Shown: positions 1 through 10,400, counted from the first letter of the stretch. The stretch: 64,000 nt of DNA from Roseiarcus sp963794655 (GCA_963794655.1 CAWCEV010000008.1:310001-374000); one strand, 5' to 3'. Notes: a model not told the origin generated them from the sequence alone. Numbers and translations are program-made.

Positions 1-1355
1 ATCACGATTTCGAAATCGGGCCAATAGTTGCCGGAATCGCCGGCGAGATCGACCTCGACAAAGGTTTGGTTGGTCGCGGGATTCAACTGATAGCGAACTT
101 GGGCGCCGGTTCCGCTGAACGGAGCAGTGCCGATGAAAGTGAAATGCTGGAGACCGGGCGTCGTGACGTTGGCGTCGATCCGGCTGAGGTCGATGACGTC
201 CTTGGCGGGGTCGAAGTTCGAGATGTTGTCGTGTTGGTTATAGGTTGAATCCGAAATGGCGAGGTAAGTGAAGATATTCGCTCCTTCGCCGCCGAGCAGG
301 CGTTGCCCTCCGTACCCGGCCACGAAATTCGTTTCATTGGTCGATCCGACCAAGGTCGTTGCAAGGCTATTGCCCAACAGCGTGGTTGGCGTTGATGCGG
401 GGCTGGTGAGGGCTTGGCCAGCCGTAGTCGCCGTCATCAGGTTCGCGGGCGACATGACGGTCTTCTTGTAGGCGGCAAGCGCCTGGGCTGAAGACGTCGG
501 ATTCGAATAGGATACGAGAGTATTTTCTTGAACGGAGGCGGAGGCCTGTATGTTCCCGTAGTAGGGACCAAATATGGAAAATCCGATGTAATTGTTGGTC
601 ACTGAAACATTACTGAAGGTGTAGCTGGTGTTCGTGTCGGGCCCTATTTCTACCGCATATGCGCCCCCGAGCAGGTAATTCCCGGATATGTTCACATTGC
701 TGATATTGCTCCCTTGCGAGACTATGCGAATTTCGCTGTTGGCGTTAGCCGTAGCGTTGGGGTTCCAAGTCCCATCAATAAAGTTGTCCGTAATGGTCGT
801 CGGCCCGCTGGCGGTCAGTATCTGAATCGCATCCGCATGCGCTCCAGTCCCGAATCCGGCGCCGCTGAAGTAATTTCCTATGACGACGCCTCCCTCGAAA
901 TCGATCGCGTCCGTCGGGGAGTTAAGAAACGTGTTATTTTCTACGGTTATGGGCTGGGTCGCGACAATCCACGCGTTCGTCTCCGTCGGCAGCCCGGAAC
1001 CCTGGAACGTGCTGTTTTCGATTGTCGCCCCGCTGTAGCCTGGAGCCTGGTAGACCGCCCAGAAGCTCGACGTCGCGGTAAACGTGGAGTCCTTGATGGT
1101 CACATTGTTGGCGTCGATCGTGACGGTCGCCGAGCCAAAGTTTATGCCGCTGAGGACAGCGCCGTTCTGGGTGACGTAGACCTCGTTAGTGGCCGGATTG
1201 TAATAGTACGGCGACCCTTTCGCGTTTTGCGTAATCTTGGTGTAGCTCGACAACGACGACGCGGCCAGGGGATTGCCGGTGGGGGTATCAATCCCAGGCA
1301 GCACCGCGCCGGGATCGGCGTTGCGGAGCAATTGGATTTCAGCGCTAGTCGCCAT
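1..1355 (-). CDS. Parallel beta-helix surface/secreted protein with serralysin-like C-terminus (3' end missing)
   Basis: The minus strand reads open from an ATG at 1355 to the window edge (451 codons, no stop), so the gene is truncated. About residues 65-290 show short repeats of the form N-N-x-I/F-x-x, such as VTIDANNVTIKDSTF and ATIENSTFQG, typical of right-handed parallel beta-helix (pectate-lyase-like) proteins. From about residue 340 there is LVGSTNETNFVAGYGG, then GGEGANIFTY and an ISNFDPAKDVIDLSRIDAN segment. These match the C-terminal domain of serralysin (M10) and RTX proteins, which carries type I secretion signals. No N-terminal signal peptide is visible, which fits type I export. 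An AGAGGG-like ribosome site lies about 10 nt before the ATG. Its place beside exosortase and sugar-transferase genes suggests a role in matrix or polysaccharide processing, but the substrate is unknown. Confidence 0.8.
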   Translation of the reverse strand, partial: MATSAEIQLLRNADPGAVLPGIDTPTGNPLAASSLSSYTKITQNAKGSPYYYNPATNEVYVTQNGAVLSGINFGSATVTIDANNVTIKDSTFTATSSFWAVYQAPGYSGATIENSTFQGSGLPTETNAWIVATQPITVENNTFLNSPTDAIDFEGGVVIGNYFSGAGFGTGAHADAIQILTASGPTTITDNFIDGTWNPNATANANSEIRIVSQGSNISNVNISGNYLLGGAYAVEIGPDTNTSYTFSNVSVTNNYIGFSIFGPYYGNIQASASVQENTLVSYSNPTSSAQALAAYKKTVMSPANLMTATTAGQALTSPASTPTTLLGNSLATTLVGSTNETNFVAGYGGQRLLGGEGANIFTYLAISDSTYNQHDNISNFDPAKDVIDLSRIDANVTTPGLQHFTFIGTAPFSGTGAQVRYQLNPATNQTFVEVDLAGDSGNYWPDFEIV

Positions 1356-1472
1356 GCCATCGACCCTCTGTGCAGGCCACGAAAGCCCAGCCGGACCATA
1401 GGCGCGTTCAACTTGTCGGCGGTTCAATTCAGTCGTTAAACTTCGATCTGCCGGAGATCCAGCGACTGGGGA

Positions 1473-1709
1473 TTAGTGCCTGACGATGATGTAAATGTAG
1501 CCAATGCCAGCGCCGATCAGGATCACGGCCAAAACGTTCATCGGCACATTGCTTCCCGCATGGTTGCCGACCTGATTAGCGATTGCGAACGCCGCCGCCG
1601 GCAGCATGAAATGCGCAAGGATTTTCATTCCGCCTTCGGTAAACATGAAATAGGTGAGAACCGCGAATATGAAGCAAATCACGGTGACGAAATCATAGAC
1701 AGTATTCAT
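1473..1709 (-). CDS. Small membrane protein, probable exosortase-system accessory
   Basis: This 78-aa protein has two clear hydrophobic stretches, about residues 6-22 and 56-75, with a short polar middle (TEGG, NQVGNHAG). It lies between the beta-helix gene and the exosortase gene on the same strand. From memory it resembles the short two-helix protein annotated as an accessory of XrtV-type exosortase systems; that assignment is family recall plus position, not a motif. No catalytic residues are recognisable. Only a weak GAG-type ribosome site precedes the ATG. Confidence 0.65.
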   Translation of the reverse strand: MNTVYDFVTVICFIFAVLTYFMFTEGGMKILAHFMLPAAAFAIANQVGNHAGSNVPMNVLAVILIGAGIGYIYIIVRH

Positions 1710-1880
1710 TTTGGCGGTCCAACTCTTTCGGCCGACCGTAATCTCACATCAGCCGTTTCCCGGCACCCAACTGTAAACCGAGAGTCCTAAGCAAAGCTCA
1801 CTACACCGCTCGACGGCGGAAATAGTTCGTCTGATGGGTGCTCCTTGGATCAACGCGCGGGTCGGAACTGGGCTACGCCG

Positions 1881-2819
1881 TCAGGCGGCGCGATGGGCGC
1901 GCCCCGAGCGGCCAAGCGCGTTTTTGATCAAAAAGCTGACTACGACGACGACCCGATCGAGAAGAAAGAACAGGATCAGCGCGAACACCCACAGCGCCAA
2001 TCCGGTCAGGTCGTGGAACAGACCCTCGATCCTGTCTACACCGAAGTAGTAGGCCCCCAACACGAGCGCGACAACGCGAAAGCAGTTGGCGAGGATCGCG
2101 ATCGGAATGGTCGATAGCACCAGGATGACCTTGCGAACCAGGTCGTCCTGGACGAACTCGTGAATGTAGAAAACTCCGATAGCCGGCAATACGAATATCG
2201 AATTCATGCCCGAACAGGCGTCCTTCACCATAAGCTCGTAAGACCCGATCATGATCATGACGCCGTTCTGCGCCACCGGATAACCAAGGTCGTACAAGAA
2301 GTTGGTTACGACGTCCGAGACCCATGCCTTGAGCGGCACGGTGAACGCATCGAGCAGCCAGCCCGGCGGAGGCACCGAAAACACCAGGAATACGAGCGGA
2401 AAAGCGAATATCCGCGCCATCTTCCAGCCGCCAAGGAGCAGAAGACACCCCAACAGTACGGGAATTTGGCTCGCGACCTCGACCATCAGCAGGTCTTGCG
2501 ACCGAGTGATCGCCATCACCAACAGCGAAATAAGCAAGATGGCCCAGCCGGCCACCGGCGCCGGAACCAGTTCCACGGACGCCAGTCGATGGCGCTGCTG
2601 CCAAGCCGCCCAGGCGGCCATGACCATGATGATGGGACCGTGTCCCTCTTGCTCGCTGGCCCAAACGCTGCCGGCCAGTTTCAGATACATCGGCAGGTAG
2701 GCAACGACGAAAGATGCCCCAAGCGCCAGGAGGAGCGCCATGCTGACGCCGCGACTTTCAGTGGTCGCCGACATAGCGGAACGCTGAACGGGCTCAGTTT
2801 TTAGCGATTCGATCGACAT
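1881..2819 (-). CDS. Exosortase (XrtV-like transmembrane transpeptidase/protease)
   Basis: Exosortases are polytopic inner-membrane cysteine proteases that cleave C-terminal sorting signals of exported proteins in polysaccharide-producing bacteria. The family triad is visible: Cys202 in DACSGMNS, Arg248 in NCFRVVAL and His269 in FHDLTG. About eight hydrophobic segments fill the rest of the 312 aa. The ATG at 2819 was chosen because AGGAGGAA lies about 13 nt upstream; an open frame continues further upstream but that extension is polar and unlike the family. The gene sits 86 nt downstream of the sugar-transferase gene and is probably cotranscribed with it. Subtype XrtV is inferred from the small neighbouring protein. 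No PEP-CTERM-type substrate is encoded in the window. Confidence 0.88.
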   Translation of the reverse strand: MSIESLKTEPVQRSAMSATTESRGVSMALLLALGASFVVAYLPMYLKLAGSVWASEQEGHGPIIMVMAAWAAWQQRHRLASVELVPAPVAGWAILLISLLVMAITRSQDLLMVEVASQIPVLLGCLLLLGGWKMARIFAFPLVFLVFSVPPPGWLLDAFTVPLKAWVSDVVTNFLYDLGYPVAQNGVMIMIGSYELMVKDACSGMNSIFVLPAIGVFYIHEFVQDDLVRKVILVLSTIPIAILANCFRVVALVLGAYYFGVDRIEGLFHDLTGLALWVFALILFFLLDRVVVVVSFLIKNALGRSGRAHRAA

Positions 2820-2905
2820 GCGTGCCCTGCGTTCCTCCTGCCGCGCAATCCAATGGCCACTCGACAGCGCCGGGAGACCGCAGCGGTCGTCCAACGCCAG
2901 CGTTG

Positions 2906-4375
2906 TCAGTGTGCGTCTTTCCCCGTGAAAACGACAAATACCGTCCTTACCATGATAGAGAAGTCGAGCCAAACGCTCCAATTGTTGATATACCAAAGGT
3001 CAAGCTCGACGCGTCGGCGCATCTTATCGAGCGTATCTGTCTCACCCCGAGCACCTGAAACCTGCGCCCAGCCAGTTATACCTGACTTGACATGATGACG
3101 AAAAGCATATTTCTCGATCGTGGAGGTGAAATATCGGTCGTGCGCTGAAGCGTGCGGGCGCGGGCCGACCATCGACATGTCACCTATGAATACATTGACC
3201 AATTGCGGCAGTTCATCGATGCTGTATCGGCGGAGCCATCGGCCGACCTTCGTTACCCGCTTGTCGCTCTTCGTCGCCTGCGGAACGACGTCGCCGTTTT
3301 CCATCACGGTCATCGTCCGAAACTTGTAGATCCTAAACGGCCGCCCGTTAAAACCATGCCGGGTCTGCCGGAAAAGCGCTGGCCCGGACGAGTCCAGCCG
3401 GATCGCGACCGCTGAGGCGAGCAGAATGGGCGATAACCCGATCAGGAGTATAGACGAGAATACGATATCGACTGCGCGCTTTACGGCCTGCTCGCCTGGC
3501 GATAGGGCCGCGCGCTGAAGCTCGATCCCTACTGTATCGCCAATATCCGCGTGAGAGCGTTGGAACAGTTGAGCGAGGCTTCCGAACGGCACCAGGGTGA
3601 CCGGCAAAGGAAGCACCCGCAGCCGCCGCGCCAACCACCGGACGTTGGACATCCGTTCGGCATCGACGAACAGAACCACCTCTTCAATATTCGAGGTCCG
3701 ACAAATCGAAATAACGTTGTCGATCGCCTCGTCGGCTGAGGATTCTTCCACTGGAACGTAAAAGTGAGCCACCGCGTGATAGCCGTGGCGGACCAGATTG
3801 TCTGTCAAATGGGGCGGCACTGCCTCTTCGCAAGTCAGGCTGACGATGGTGCGGCCGCGCAAGGCGCCGCTTTCCAACGCCCTGGGCAGCGCGATCCACC
3901 ACGCCGCCCGATGCCCAAGCAGCGCCACAATGCCGATCGCTCCGAACAAAATGATATCGCCGCGCGATAGGTCGCGGCTCATCCCCCAGCTGAAAACGCC
4001 AGAGAGTAGGATCAGGAAGGCGCCGCACCATGCGGCCAGCACGCTGCGGGCCTGATCGTCCCAGACCATCAGCCTATTCGGATCGTACAGCTTCTGCACC
4101 CGCATCGTCGCCACGAAAAGAATAGCGACGAAAATCGCCGCCGCAATCGTGCGGGAGTATTCACCGCCAATCTCGTCAGGAATTTTGTGATAGATCGCCT
4201 GGGCGAAAGTCGCGCTGATGAGAATCAGCGCAAGATCAAGGCCAAGTGCGGTCGACGCGATCGCCCGATAGGGAATAGGCAAACGCCATCGGGTCCCGCG
4301 GTCGAGCAGCGCCGGACCGCCCGCCCCGTCAAGTCCTCTCGCCGAATCTGGCGAAATGCGAGTCTCGGTGGTCAT
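2906..4375 (-). CDS. Undecaprenyl-phosphate sugar phosphotransferase (polyisoprenyl-phosphate hexose-1-P transferase)
   Basis: The protein (489 aa) starts polysaccharide repeat-unit assembly by moving a sugar-1-phosphate from a UDP-sugar to undecaprenyl phosphate at the inner membrane. Residues 1-160 hold four to five membrane helices. About 165-270 is the Rossmann-like CoA_binding_3 domain, ending near VTLVPFGSLAQLF. About 295-485 is the bacterial sugar transferase domain, beginning with a re-entrant hydrophobic segment and carrying FRQTRHGFNGRPFRIYKFRT, DELPQLVNV and GDMSMVGPRP. This is the WcaJ/PssY architecture. It heads the exosortase transcription unit, linking exopolysaccharide synthesis with protein sorting. 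The donor sugar (glucose or galactose) cannot be told from sequence. Confidence 0.9.
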   Translation of the reverse strand: MTTETRISPDSARGLDGAGGPALLDRGTRWRLPIPYRAIASTALGLDLALILISATFAQAIYHKIPDEIGGEYSRTIAAAIFVAILFVATMRVQKLYDPNRLMVWDDQARSVLAAWCGAFLILLSGVFSWGMSRDLSRGDIILFGAIGIVALLGHRAAWWIALPRALESGALRGRTIVSLTCEEAVPPHLTDNLVRHGYHAVAHFYVPVEESSADEAIDNVISICRTSNIEEVVLFVDAERMSNVRWLARRLRVLPLPVTLVPFGSLAQLFQRSHADIGDTVGIELQRAALSPGEQAVKRAVDIVFSSILLIGLSPILLASAVAIRLDSSGPALFRQTRHGFNGRPFRIYKFRTMTVMENGDVVPQATKSDKRVTKVGRWLRRYSIDELPQLVNVFIGDMSMVGPRPHASAHDRYFTSTIEKYAFRHHVKSGITGWAQVSGARGETDTLDKMRRRVELDLWYINNWSVWLDFSIMVRTVFVVFTGKDAH

Positions 4376-4851
4376 CTGCGGCGCTCAGAACACATCGGGG
4401 ATCGACGCCCAACAGCGCGTCAGTCTTGCCACGGCCCAGGTCCTCAGTTGATGAATTCGGGCACAACAGTAAATTTCGCGTTAGCCGGCTCAATTCCCCG
4501 AGCCCAGCGCTGCGAGCCGCTCCTGTTTTGGACCACGCGGCGATTGACGCGCCGCACTGTAGGCCAATCTCGCTCCAAAACAAGCCTCCGGCGAACAATC
4601 GTCTTCCCGCCAACGCGCCCATTCCTATTTTTTCCCGCTCCGGGAAGCACTTAGTCCGTGCTCGCACCATTGCGCGGCGGATCGCGCCGGTTTCTACGCT
4701 GCTGAGCGGCGCCGCACAATCAAAATAACGAAGAAGATCTGCCTGTTAGCGCCCCCCGCATCTGGACATTCAGTTTTCTCCGGGCTATACGACCAGCCAA
4801 TCAAAGCCGGCTGAATGGTCACAAACAATATCAACGCGGACTGGGGCCTTC
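4376..4851. other. Intergenic region between divergent genes
   Basis: This 476-nt stretch separates the minus-strand sugar-transferase gene from the plus-strand 137-aa membrane protein gene, so it should hold both promoters. Short open frames on both strands have no convincing ribosome sites or family resemblance. A 7-bp inverted pair (CATTCAG at about 4768, CTGAATG at about 4811) flanks an AT-richer patch, but I see no recognisable operator, RNA gene or mobile element. Confidence 0.4.
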
Positions 4852-5265
4852 ATGATTGGCGCGCTGGTGTTTTTGTTCAGGATTATTGTCGGGATCGTCA
4901 TACTGGCTGCAACATGGTTCGTTTTTGATAGGATTAACGATCGTAATACCGAAATAGTTATGTCTACAATTGGCCTGCTATATTCTTTTATATTTGTTAT
5001 TTCGCGAAGGCTTCAGTATTTTGGACTGACAATATTTTCATTTTTTGGAAGAACATCTTCCTATGTCCAAAGAATACCCTACGACCACGTCATGCGTGAG
5101 GAGGTAGGACTGCGCACGCCCGGAGGGTACACGTTCCTTAACGTTCTTTTTGCGGTGTTGATTGAAATCCTTTGCCTTTATCGCCTTTTCTCTTCGCTCT
5201 TAGGGCGCGGCTGGGACACTCTGTCCGAGCCGATCCGCGCGCTTCTCCATTCCGCCAATATCTGA
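4852..5265 (+). CDS. Uncharacterised small membrane protein, AT-rich
   Basis: This 137-aa protein is not recognised as a named family. Hydrophobic segments lie at about 2-23, 34-52 and 97-117; the middle loop is basic (SRRLQYF, SSYVQRIPYD). It is divergent from the sugar-transferase operon and followed by a secreted protease gene. The first 300 nt use many AT-ending codons (ATA, TAT, TTT, AAT), clearly unlike the GC-rich neighbours, as is common for acquired exopolysaccharide-locus genes. A GGGGCC stretch precedes the ATG. Function is unknown; a membrane role in polysaccharide export or anchoring would be a guess from position. Confidence 0.65.
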   Translation: MIGALVFLFRIIVGIVILAATWFVFDRINDRNTEIVMSTIGLLYSFIFVISRRLQYFGLTIFSFFGRTSSYVQRIPYDHVMREEVGLRTPGGYTFLNVLFAVLIEILCLYRLFSSLLGRGWDTLSEPIRALLHSANI

Positions 5266-5329
5266 GAGCCGGTTTCGACATTGGCGGCTTGCACTTCGTT
5301 TCTTCCTTGGCCGTCGTCGGGCATCGGAA

Positions 5330-6025
5330 ATGATGAGCACCGCGTTGAAAACGTTGAGCCTTTGCTGCGTCGCGGCGGCGGTTGCGCTCGCATCGGCTGA
5401 GGCGCGAGCGCAATCCACAGACGCCGATCTCCAGCCGTTCGCCGTCCACGTTAACCGCACCCCTCGGCAAACTTGGCCCGGATACGGGATCTATCTCGGC
5501 AACGGGCTCATTTTGACCGCTTCGCACGTGCCTGGAACATTCGTGTACACTAAACCCCATGTCGTGGTCGCCGGGCAGGATCTCCCGGCTGGGTTGGTCA
5601 AGGAGGGGAGTCTCGACGGCGTGGATCTCACTCTCCTCTCGATCGATCCGACCAGCCTTCCGGTCCGTCTGCGGATGCGCCGCATGCCGATCTGTGAGCG
5701 TGCGCCTTATCCCGGCGAAGCGGTCGTCGTGGTCATTCCCGAAGGGACGGCACGCTCCAGGGTTCTCCCTCGCCAAGCAATTCCGGCCGATCTGCGAGAC
5801 AGATTCGACACTGCGATCGCCGACGTCGCCACCACCGGAAATTCTGGCTCCGGCGTATTCGACCGCGACAATCTTTGCCTACTCGGGATTGTCAGCCGCA
5901 AGATTTCCGTCGTTCAACGCGGGGGCAAAATCGGCGCGCTGGTCACCACGACAAGAGATATCGCCAAGTACTTCGTCCCGGCGCCCACCATCAGGTCTTT
6001 CATCCCGCCCGGCGTCGCATATTAG
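5330..6025 (+). CDS. Secreted trypsin-like (chymotrypsin-fold) serine protease
   Basis: The 231-aa product begins with a Sec signal peptide (hydrophobic segment about residues 9-22, cleavage likely after the ARA near 28). The catalytic triad of the S1 fold can be picked out: His66 in LTASHV, Asp99 in GVDLTLLSID and Ser172 in TTGNSGSGVFD, where GNSGS replaces the usual GDSGG. The length fits a single protease domain without PDZ domains, so it is not a DegP type. It should act in the periplasm or outside the cell. Two ATGs in tandem (5330, 5333) are possible starts. Target proteins are unknown; the surface-polysaccharide neighbours suggest envelope proteins. Confidence 0.82.
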   Translation: MMSTALKTLSLCCVAAAVALASAEARAQSTDADLQPFAVHVNRTPRQTWPGYGIYLGNGLILTASHVPGTFVYTKPHVVVAGQDLPAGLVKEGSLDGVDLTLLSIDPTSLPVRLRMRRMPICERAPYPGEAVVVVIPEGTARSRVLPRQAIPADLRDRFDTAIADVATTGNSGSGVFDRDNLCLLGIVSRKISVVQRGGKIGALVTTTRDIAKYFVPAPTIRSFIPPGVAY

Positions 6026-6258
6026 GCTCCGGTCGCTTCGTCGCTGGTAGTCGCCCGCCACCAGTCAAATTTGGTTGAAGGCGGTCCGCGCGCGCCAAAA
6101 TGGTGGTATTGGCAAAGCGTTCCCCGCGAGAACCGGCGCCTCGAAGCGTCTGCGTACTGGGGGTTCGGCGCAATCCGCGCCGGCGCGCCCGGGTCAAGCG
6201 CGCGTTCGAAGGACTGCCCGGCTAGGCGTCCGCCGGGTGCGGAGAAGGGTTTCCACTC

Positions 6259-7461
6259 ATGGGCTATGCCCGGTTCGCGTGGATCGTCATATTAGCGTGC
6301 TGCGCGGCCGCCGCCTATGGCGTCTATGCTCCCGAGGCGGCGGACCGGTGGGTTCCCGCGGCCGGGACGCTCGCACACGAGTTGCATGGCCGGGTCTGGG
6401 CGCCGCCCAGCCAGACTGCAACCGCCCCGGCGCAGCAGAGCGGCCCAGCGCCCATTGTAGTTACGGTGACGCCGGTCAAGCGCGCCGACTTTCCGGTTGT
6501 GCTCCAAAGTATCGGACAGGTCCAGGCCTACAACACGGTCTTAGTTCGGGCGCGAGTCGACGGCCAGATTATGAAGATCGCCTTCAATGAAGGTCAAATG
6601 GTCAAGCAGGGCGATCTTCTCGCCCAAATCGATCCCAGACCATTTCAGGCCGCGCTCGATCAGGCGGTCGCCAAGAAATCGCAGGACGAGGCCAATCTCG
6701 CCAACGCCAAGCTCGACCTGGCCCGCTATTCGACGCTCGCCAAGCAGGACTTCGCCACCAAGCAGCAGCTCGATACTCAGAACGCCATGGTGCTGCAGCT
6801 GACCGCGTCGATTGCCGCCGACGCTGCGGCGATCGACGCCGCGAGAACGCAGCTCGACTATACGACCATCCGCGCTCCGATATCAGGTCGGGCGGGCTTC
6901 CGTCTGATTGACGAGGGCAATCTCGTCAACGCGGGACAGCAGACCGGCATTGTCTCGATTGCTCAACTGCAGCCTATCTCCGTTATCTTCGCCGAGCCGC
7001 AGGAGTATGTGGCGCGAATCAACGAGGAGCTGAGCGCCGGCTCGCCTGAGGTAACGGTGATGGATGCGGATGGCCATAAGCTTGCCACCGGACGGCTGTC
7101 AATCAGCGACAATCAGGTCGAACTGGCGACCGGGACCATCCGGCTCAAGGCCGAGTTCGAGAACAAGGACAACGCGCTTTGGCCTGGGCTTGCGGTGACG
7201 ACCGGATTGCAGCTCGGCGTTGAGAAGGGCGTCTTGATTGTGCCCACCGAAGTGGTGCAACATGGCCAGAACGGTCTTTACGTCTTCATCGTCGACGATC
7301 AGAACCGCGCCCAGGTGCGCCAGGTGAAGATCGCACACCAAGATACCAGGACGGCGGTCATCTCGGAGGGCCTTAAGGAGGGCGACCGCGTGGTGACGTC
7401 GGGACAGTTCCTGCTTCAGCCCGGATCGATCGTTTCGATCGACACGGGAAGCGGAAGCTAG
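6259..7461 (+). CDS. RND efflux pump periplasmic adaptor (membrane fusion protein)
   Basis: The 400-aa adaptor has one N-terminal membrane anchor/signal (about residues 7-23), a proline- and alanine-rich linker, and then the HlyD-type core. VRARVDGQIMKIAFNEGQMV and GDLLAQIDPRPFQ form the first lipoyl half. A coiled-coil hairpin spans about residues 130-200, followed by TIRAPISGRAGFR and the beta-barrel. It resembles MdtA. GGAGAAGGG precedes the ATG. The gene is only 3 nt upstream of the RND permease gene, so the two form an operon and a functional complex. No outer-membrane factor is next to them, so a TolC-like protein must come from elsewhere. Confidence 0.93.
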   Translation: MGYARFAWIVILACCAAAAYGVYAPEAADRWVPAAGTLAHELHGRVWAPPSQTATAPAQQSGPAPIVVTVTPVKRADFPVVLQSIGQVQAYNTVLVRARVDGQIMKIAFNEGQMVKQGDLLAQIDPRPFQAALDQAVAKKSQDEANLANAKLDLARYSTLAKQDFATKQQLDTQNAMVLQLTASIAADAAAIDAARTQLDYTTIRAPISGRAGFRLIDEGNLVNAGQQTGIVSIAQLQPISVIFAEPQEYVARINEELSAGSPEVTVMDADGHKLATGRLSISDNQVELATGTIRLKAEFENKDNALWPGLAVTTGLQLGVEKGVLIVPTEVVQHGQNGLYVFIVDDQNRAQVRQVKIAHQDTRTAVISEGLKEGDRVVTSGQFLLQPGSIVSIDTGSGS

Positions 7462-7464
7462 CCG

Positions 7465-10400
7465 ATGTACAAGGGCATCTCAGCCCCATTCATCCATCGT
7501 CCAATTGCGACCACTCTGCTCATGGTCGCGGTGCTTCTCGTCGGTCTAGTCGCTTTCCCGTCGCTGCCGGTCGCGCCTTTGCCGCAGGTCGACTTTCCGA
7601 CCATCACCGTTTCGGCTTCGCTGCCCGGCGCGTCCCCCGACACGATGGCGACCTCGGTCGCTCAGCCGCTCGAAAGGCAGATCGCGCAAATTCCCGGCGT
7701 TTCGCAGATGACGTCGACGAGCGCGCTTGGCGCAACAGCGATCACCGTCCAGTTCGATCTCAACCGCAACATCGACGCCGCCGCCAACGATATTCAGGCT
7801 GCGATCAACGCCGCCGCCGGGCAACTGCCCAAGGACCTGCCGAGTCCGCCGACCTATCGCAAGGTCAATCCCTCCGACACGCCGATTCTCATCCTGTCCG
7901 TTCAGTCGGACGTCGCGCCTATCATCGACGTCGACGACGCGGCCGAGAACGTTCTGGCGCAGCACCTCAGCCAGATCTCGGGGGTCTCGCTCGTGCGAGT
8001 GGGTGGCCAACAGACGCCCGCCATACGAATCCAGGTCGATCCGGCAAAGTTGGTCGAGAAGGGCATGCAACTCGAGGACGTGCGGCAGCAGATCGGCATT
8101 GCGACCGTCGACAGTCCGAAAGGCGCGCTGATCGGTCCGAAGCAGACTTTCACGATCCAGGCGAATGACCAGCTGACCGAGCCAAAGGCCTGGAACGACG
8201 TCATCGTCGCCTATCGCAACGGCGCGCCGGTCCGCGTGCGTGACATCGGCCAGGCCATCGCGGGGCCCCAGGACACGACGCAAGCCGCCTGGAGTAACGG
8301 TAAGCGAAGCGTCTTTCTCGTCGTGTTCAAGATCCCCGGGGCGAACGTCATCACCACCGTGGAAGCGATCAAGAACACCCTCACGACACTGCAGGCGTCG
8401 ATTCCGCCGACCATTCACATCAGCATTCTCTCCGATCGCACCACGACCATCCGCGCTTCGGTTCGTGACGTCGAATTTACGCTCGTACTCACTGTCGCGC
8501 TCGTGGTGATGGTGATTTTTATTTTCTTGCGCAACCTTTGGGCGACCATCATTCCGAGCGTAACCGTTCCGCTTGCGCTGCTCGGCGCCTGCGCGCTCAT
8601 GTGGGCCGCGGGCTATAGTCTCGATAACCTGTCGCTCATGGCGTTCACGATCGCGGTCGGCTTCGTGGTCGACGACGCGATCGTGATGCTCGAGAACATC
8701 ACCCGCCATATCGAGGAGGGTGAGAAGCCGTTCGAGGCGGCGCTCAAGGGGTCGGCCGAGATCGGCTTCACCATCATCTCGATCTCGGTTTCGCTGGTCG
8801 CCGTTCTGATCCCGCTCTTGATGATGAGCGGCATCATCGGCCGCCTGTTCCGTGAATTCTCAGTCACGATAGCGATGACAATCTTCGTCTCCGCCGTTGT
8901 TTCGTTGACGCTGACCCCAATGATGGCCTCGCGCTTTCTCAAGAGCCGCGATGAGGAACATCATGGCCGGCTCTATAACCTGAGCGAAAAGGGCTTTGAC
9001 GCTCTGGCTAGCGGCTATCGACGGGGTGTCGATTTCGTGCTCCGCCACCGCTTCGCGACACTACTTACCTTCATCGCCACTGTGATCGCGACCGGGTATC
9101 TTTTCGTCATCATTCCCAAAGGATTCTTTCCGCAGCAGGACACCGGCATCCTCTTTGGGACGACCGAAGCCGGACAGGACGTTTCGTTCCACGACATGTA
9201 CCGTCTGCAGCAGGAAGTCGGAAATATCATAATGGCCGATCCCGCTGTCGACACGATGGCGATGGGCTTAGGAGTGGGCGTTGGCAATGCGGCGCAGAAC
9301 AACGGCCGCATGTTCATCACACTCAAGCCGCGCGACAACCGCGACGTCAGTGCGTTTGACGTAATCAGGCGACTACGGCCGCAACTCGCCAAGGTGCCGG
9401 GCATGCGTGTCTACCTGCAGGCGGCGCAGGACGTCACCGTAGGCGCGCGCGCCGCCAAAACTCAATTCCAGTACACTCTTCAGGACGCAAATTTCGAGGA
9501 GCTCAACGCCTGGTCGGTCAAGATCCTCGAGAAACTGCAGTCGCTGCCCGAGTTGCGTGACGTCGCAACCGATCAGCAGAACTCCGGCACGACGCTGACG
9601 CTCAAGATCGACCGCGACATGGCCTCGCGCTACGGAATTCAGCCCCAGCTCATCGACGACACCCTCTATGACGCGTTCGGTCAGCGGCAGGTCACCCAAT
9701 ATTTCACCCAGGTGAATACCTATTACGTGATCGAGGAGGTGTTGCCGTCGCTTCTCGGCGATCCAGCCACGCTCGACAAGATCTACATTCGTTCACCGAC
9801 GACCAGTCAGATGGTGCCGGTCAGCGCCTTCGCGAAATGGACGACTGCTCCCGTCGCCCCGCTCTCGATCAGCCACCAGGGACAATTCCCAGCGATCACC
9901 ATCAGCTTCAACCTTGCCCAGGGCGTTGCGCTCGGCACCGCGACCAAGTCGATCCAGCAAGCGATGCAGCAGCTTCAATTGCCGGCGGGGCTGACGACGA
10001 CCTTCCAGGGCAACGCGCAAGCGTTCCAGGACTCGCTGACCAGCGTCCCGCTCCTCATTCTCGCGGCGCTGATCTGCGTCTATCTCATCCTCGGCGTGCT
10101 CTACGAGAGCTTCGTTCACCCCCTGACCATTCTGTCAACGCTCCCGTCGGCGGGTCTCGGCGCATTGGCGACGCTTATGCTGTTTGGCTACGAATTTAGC
10201 CTGGTCGCGCTCATCGGCACTATCTTGTTGATCGGCATCGTCAAGAAGAACGGCATCATGATGGTTGACTTCGCCATCTCCGCGGAGCGGGACGAGGGCC
10301 TCACGCCCACCGAGGCGATCCGTAAAGCCGCGCTGCTCAGATTCCGTCCGATCATGATGACGACGATGGCGGCGCTGCTCGGCGGCGTGCCCTTGATGCT

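Noticed and set aside
7546..8709. 387-aa open frame antisense to the RND permease
   Set aside because: Arg/Asp-rich shadow of a well-conserved gene.
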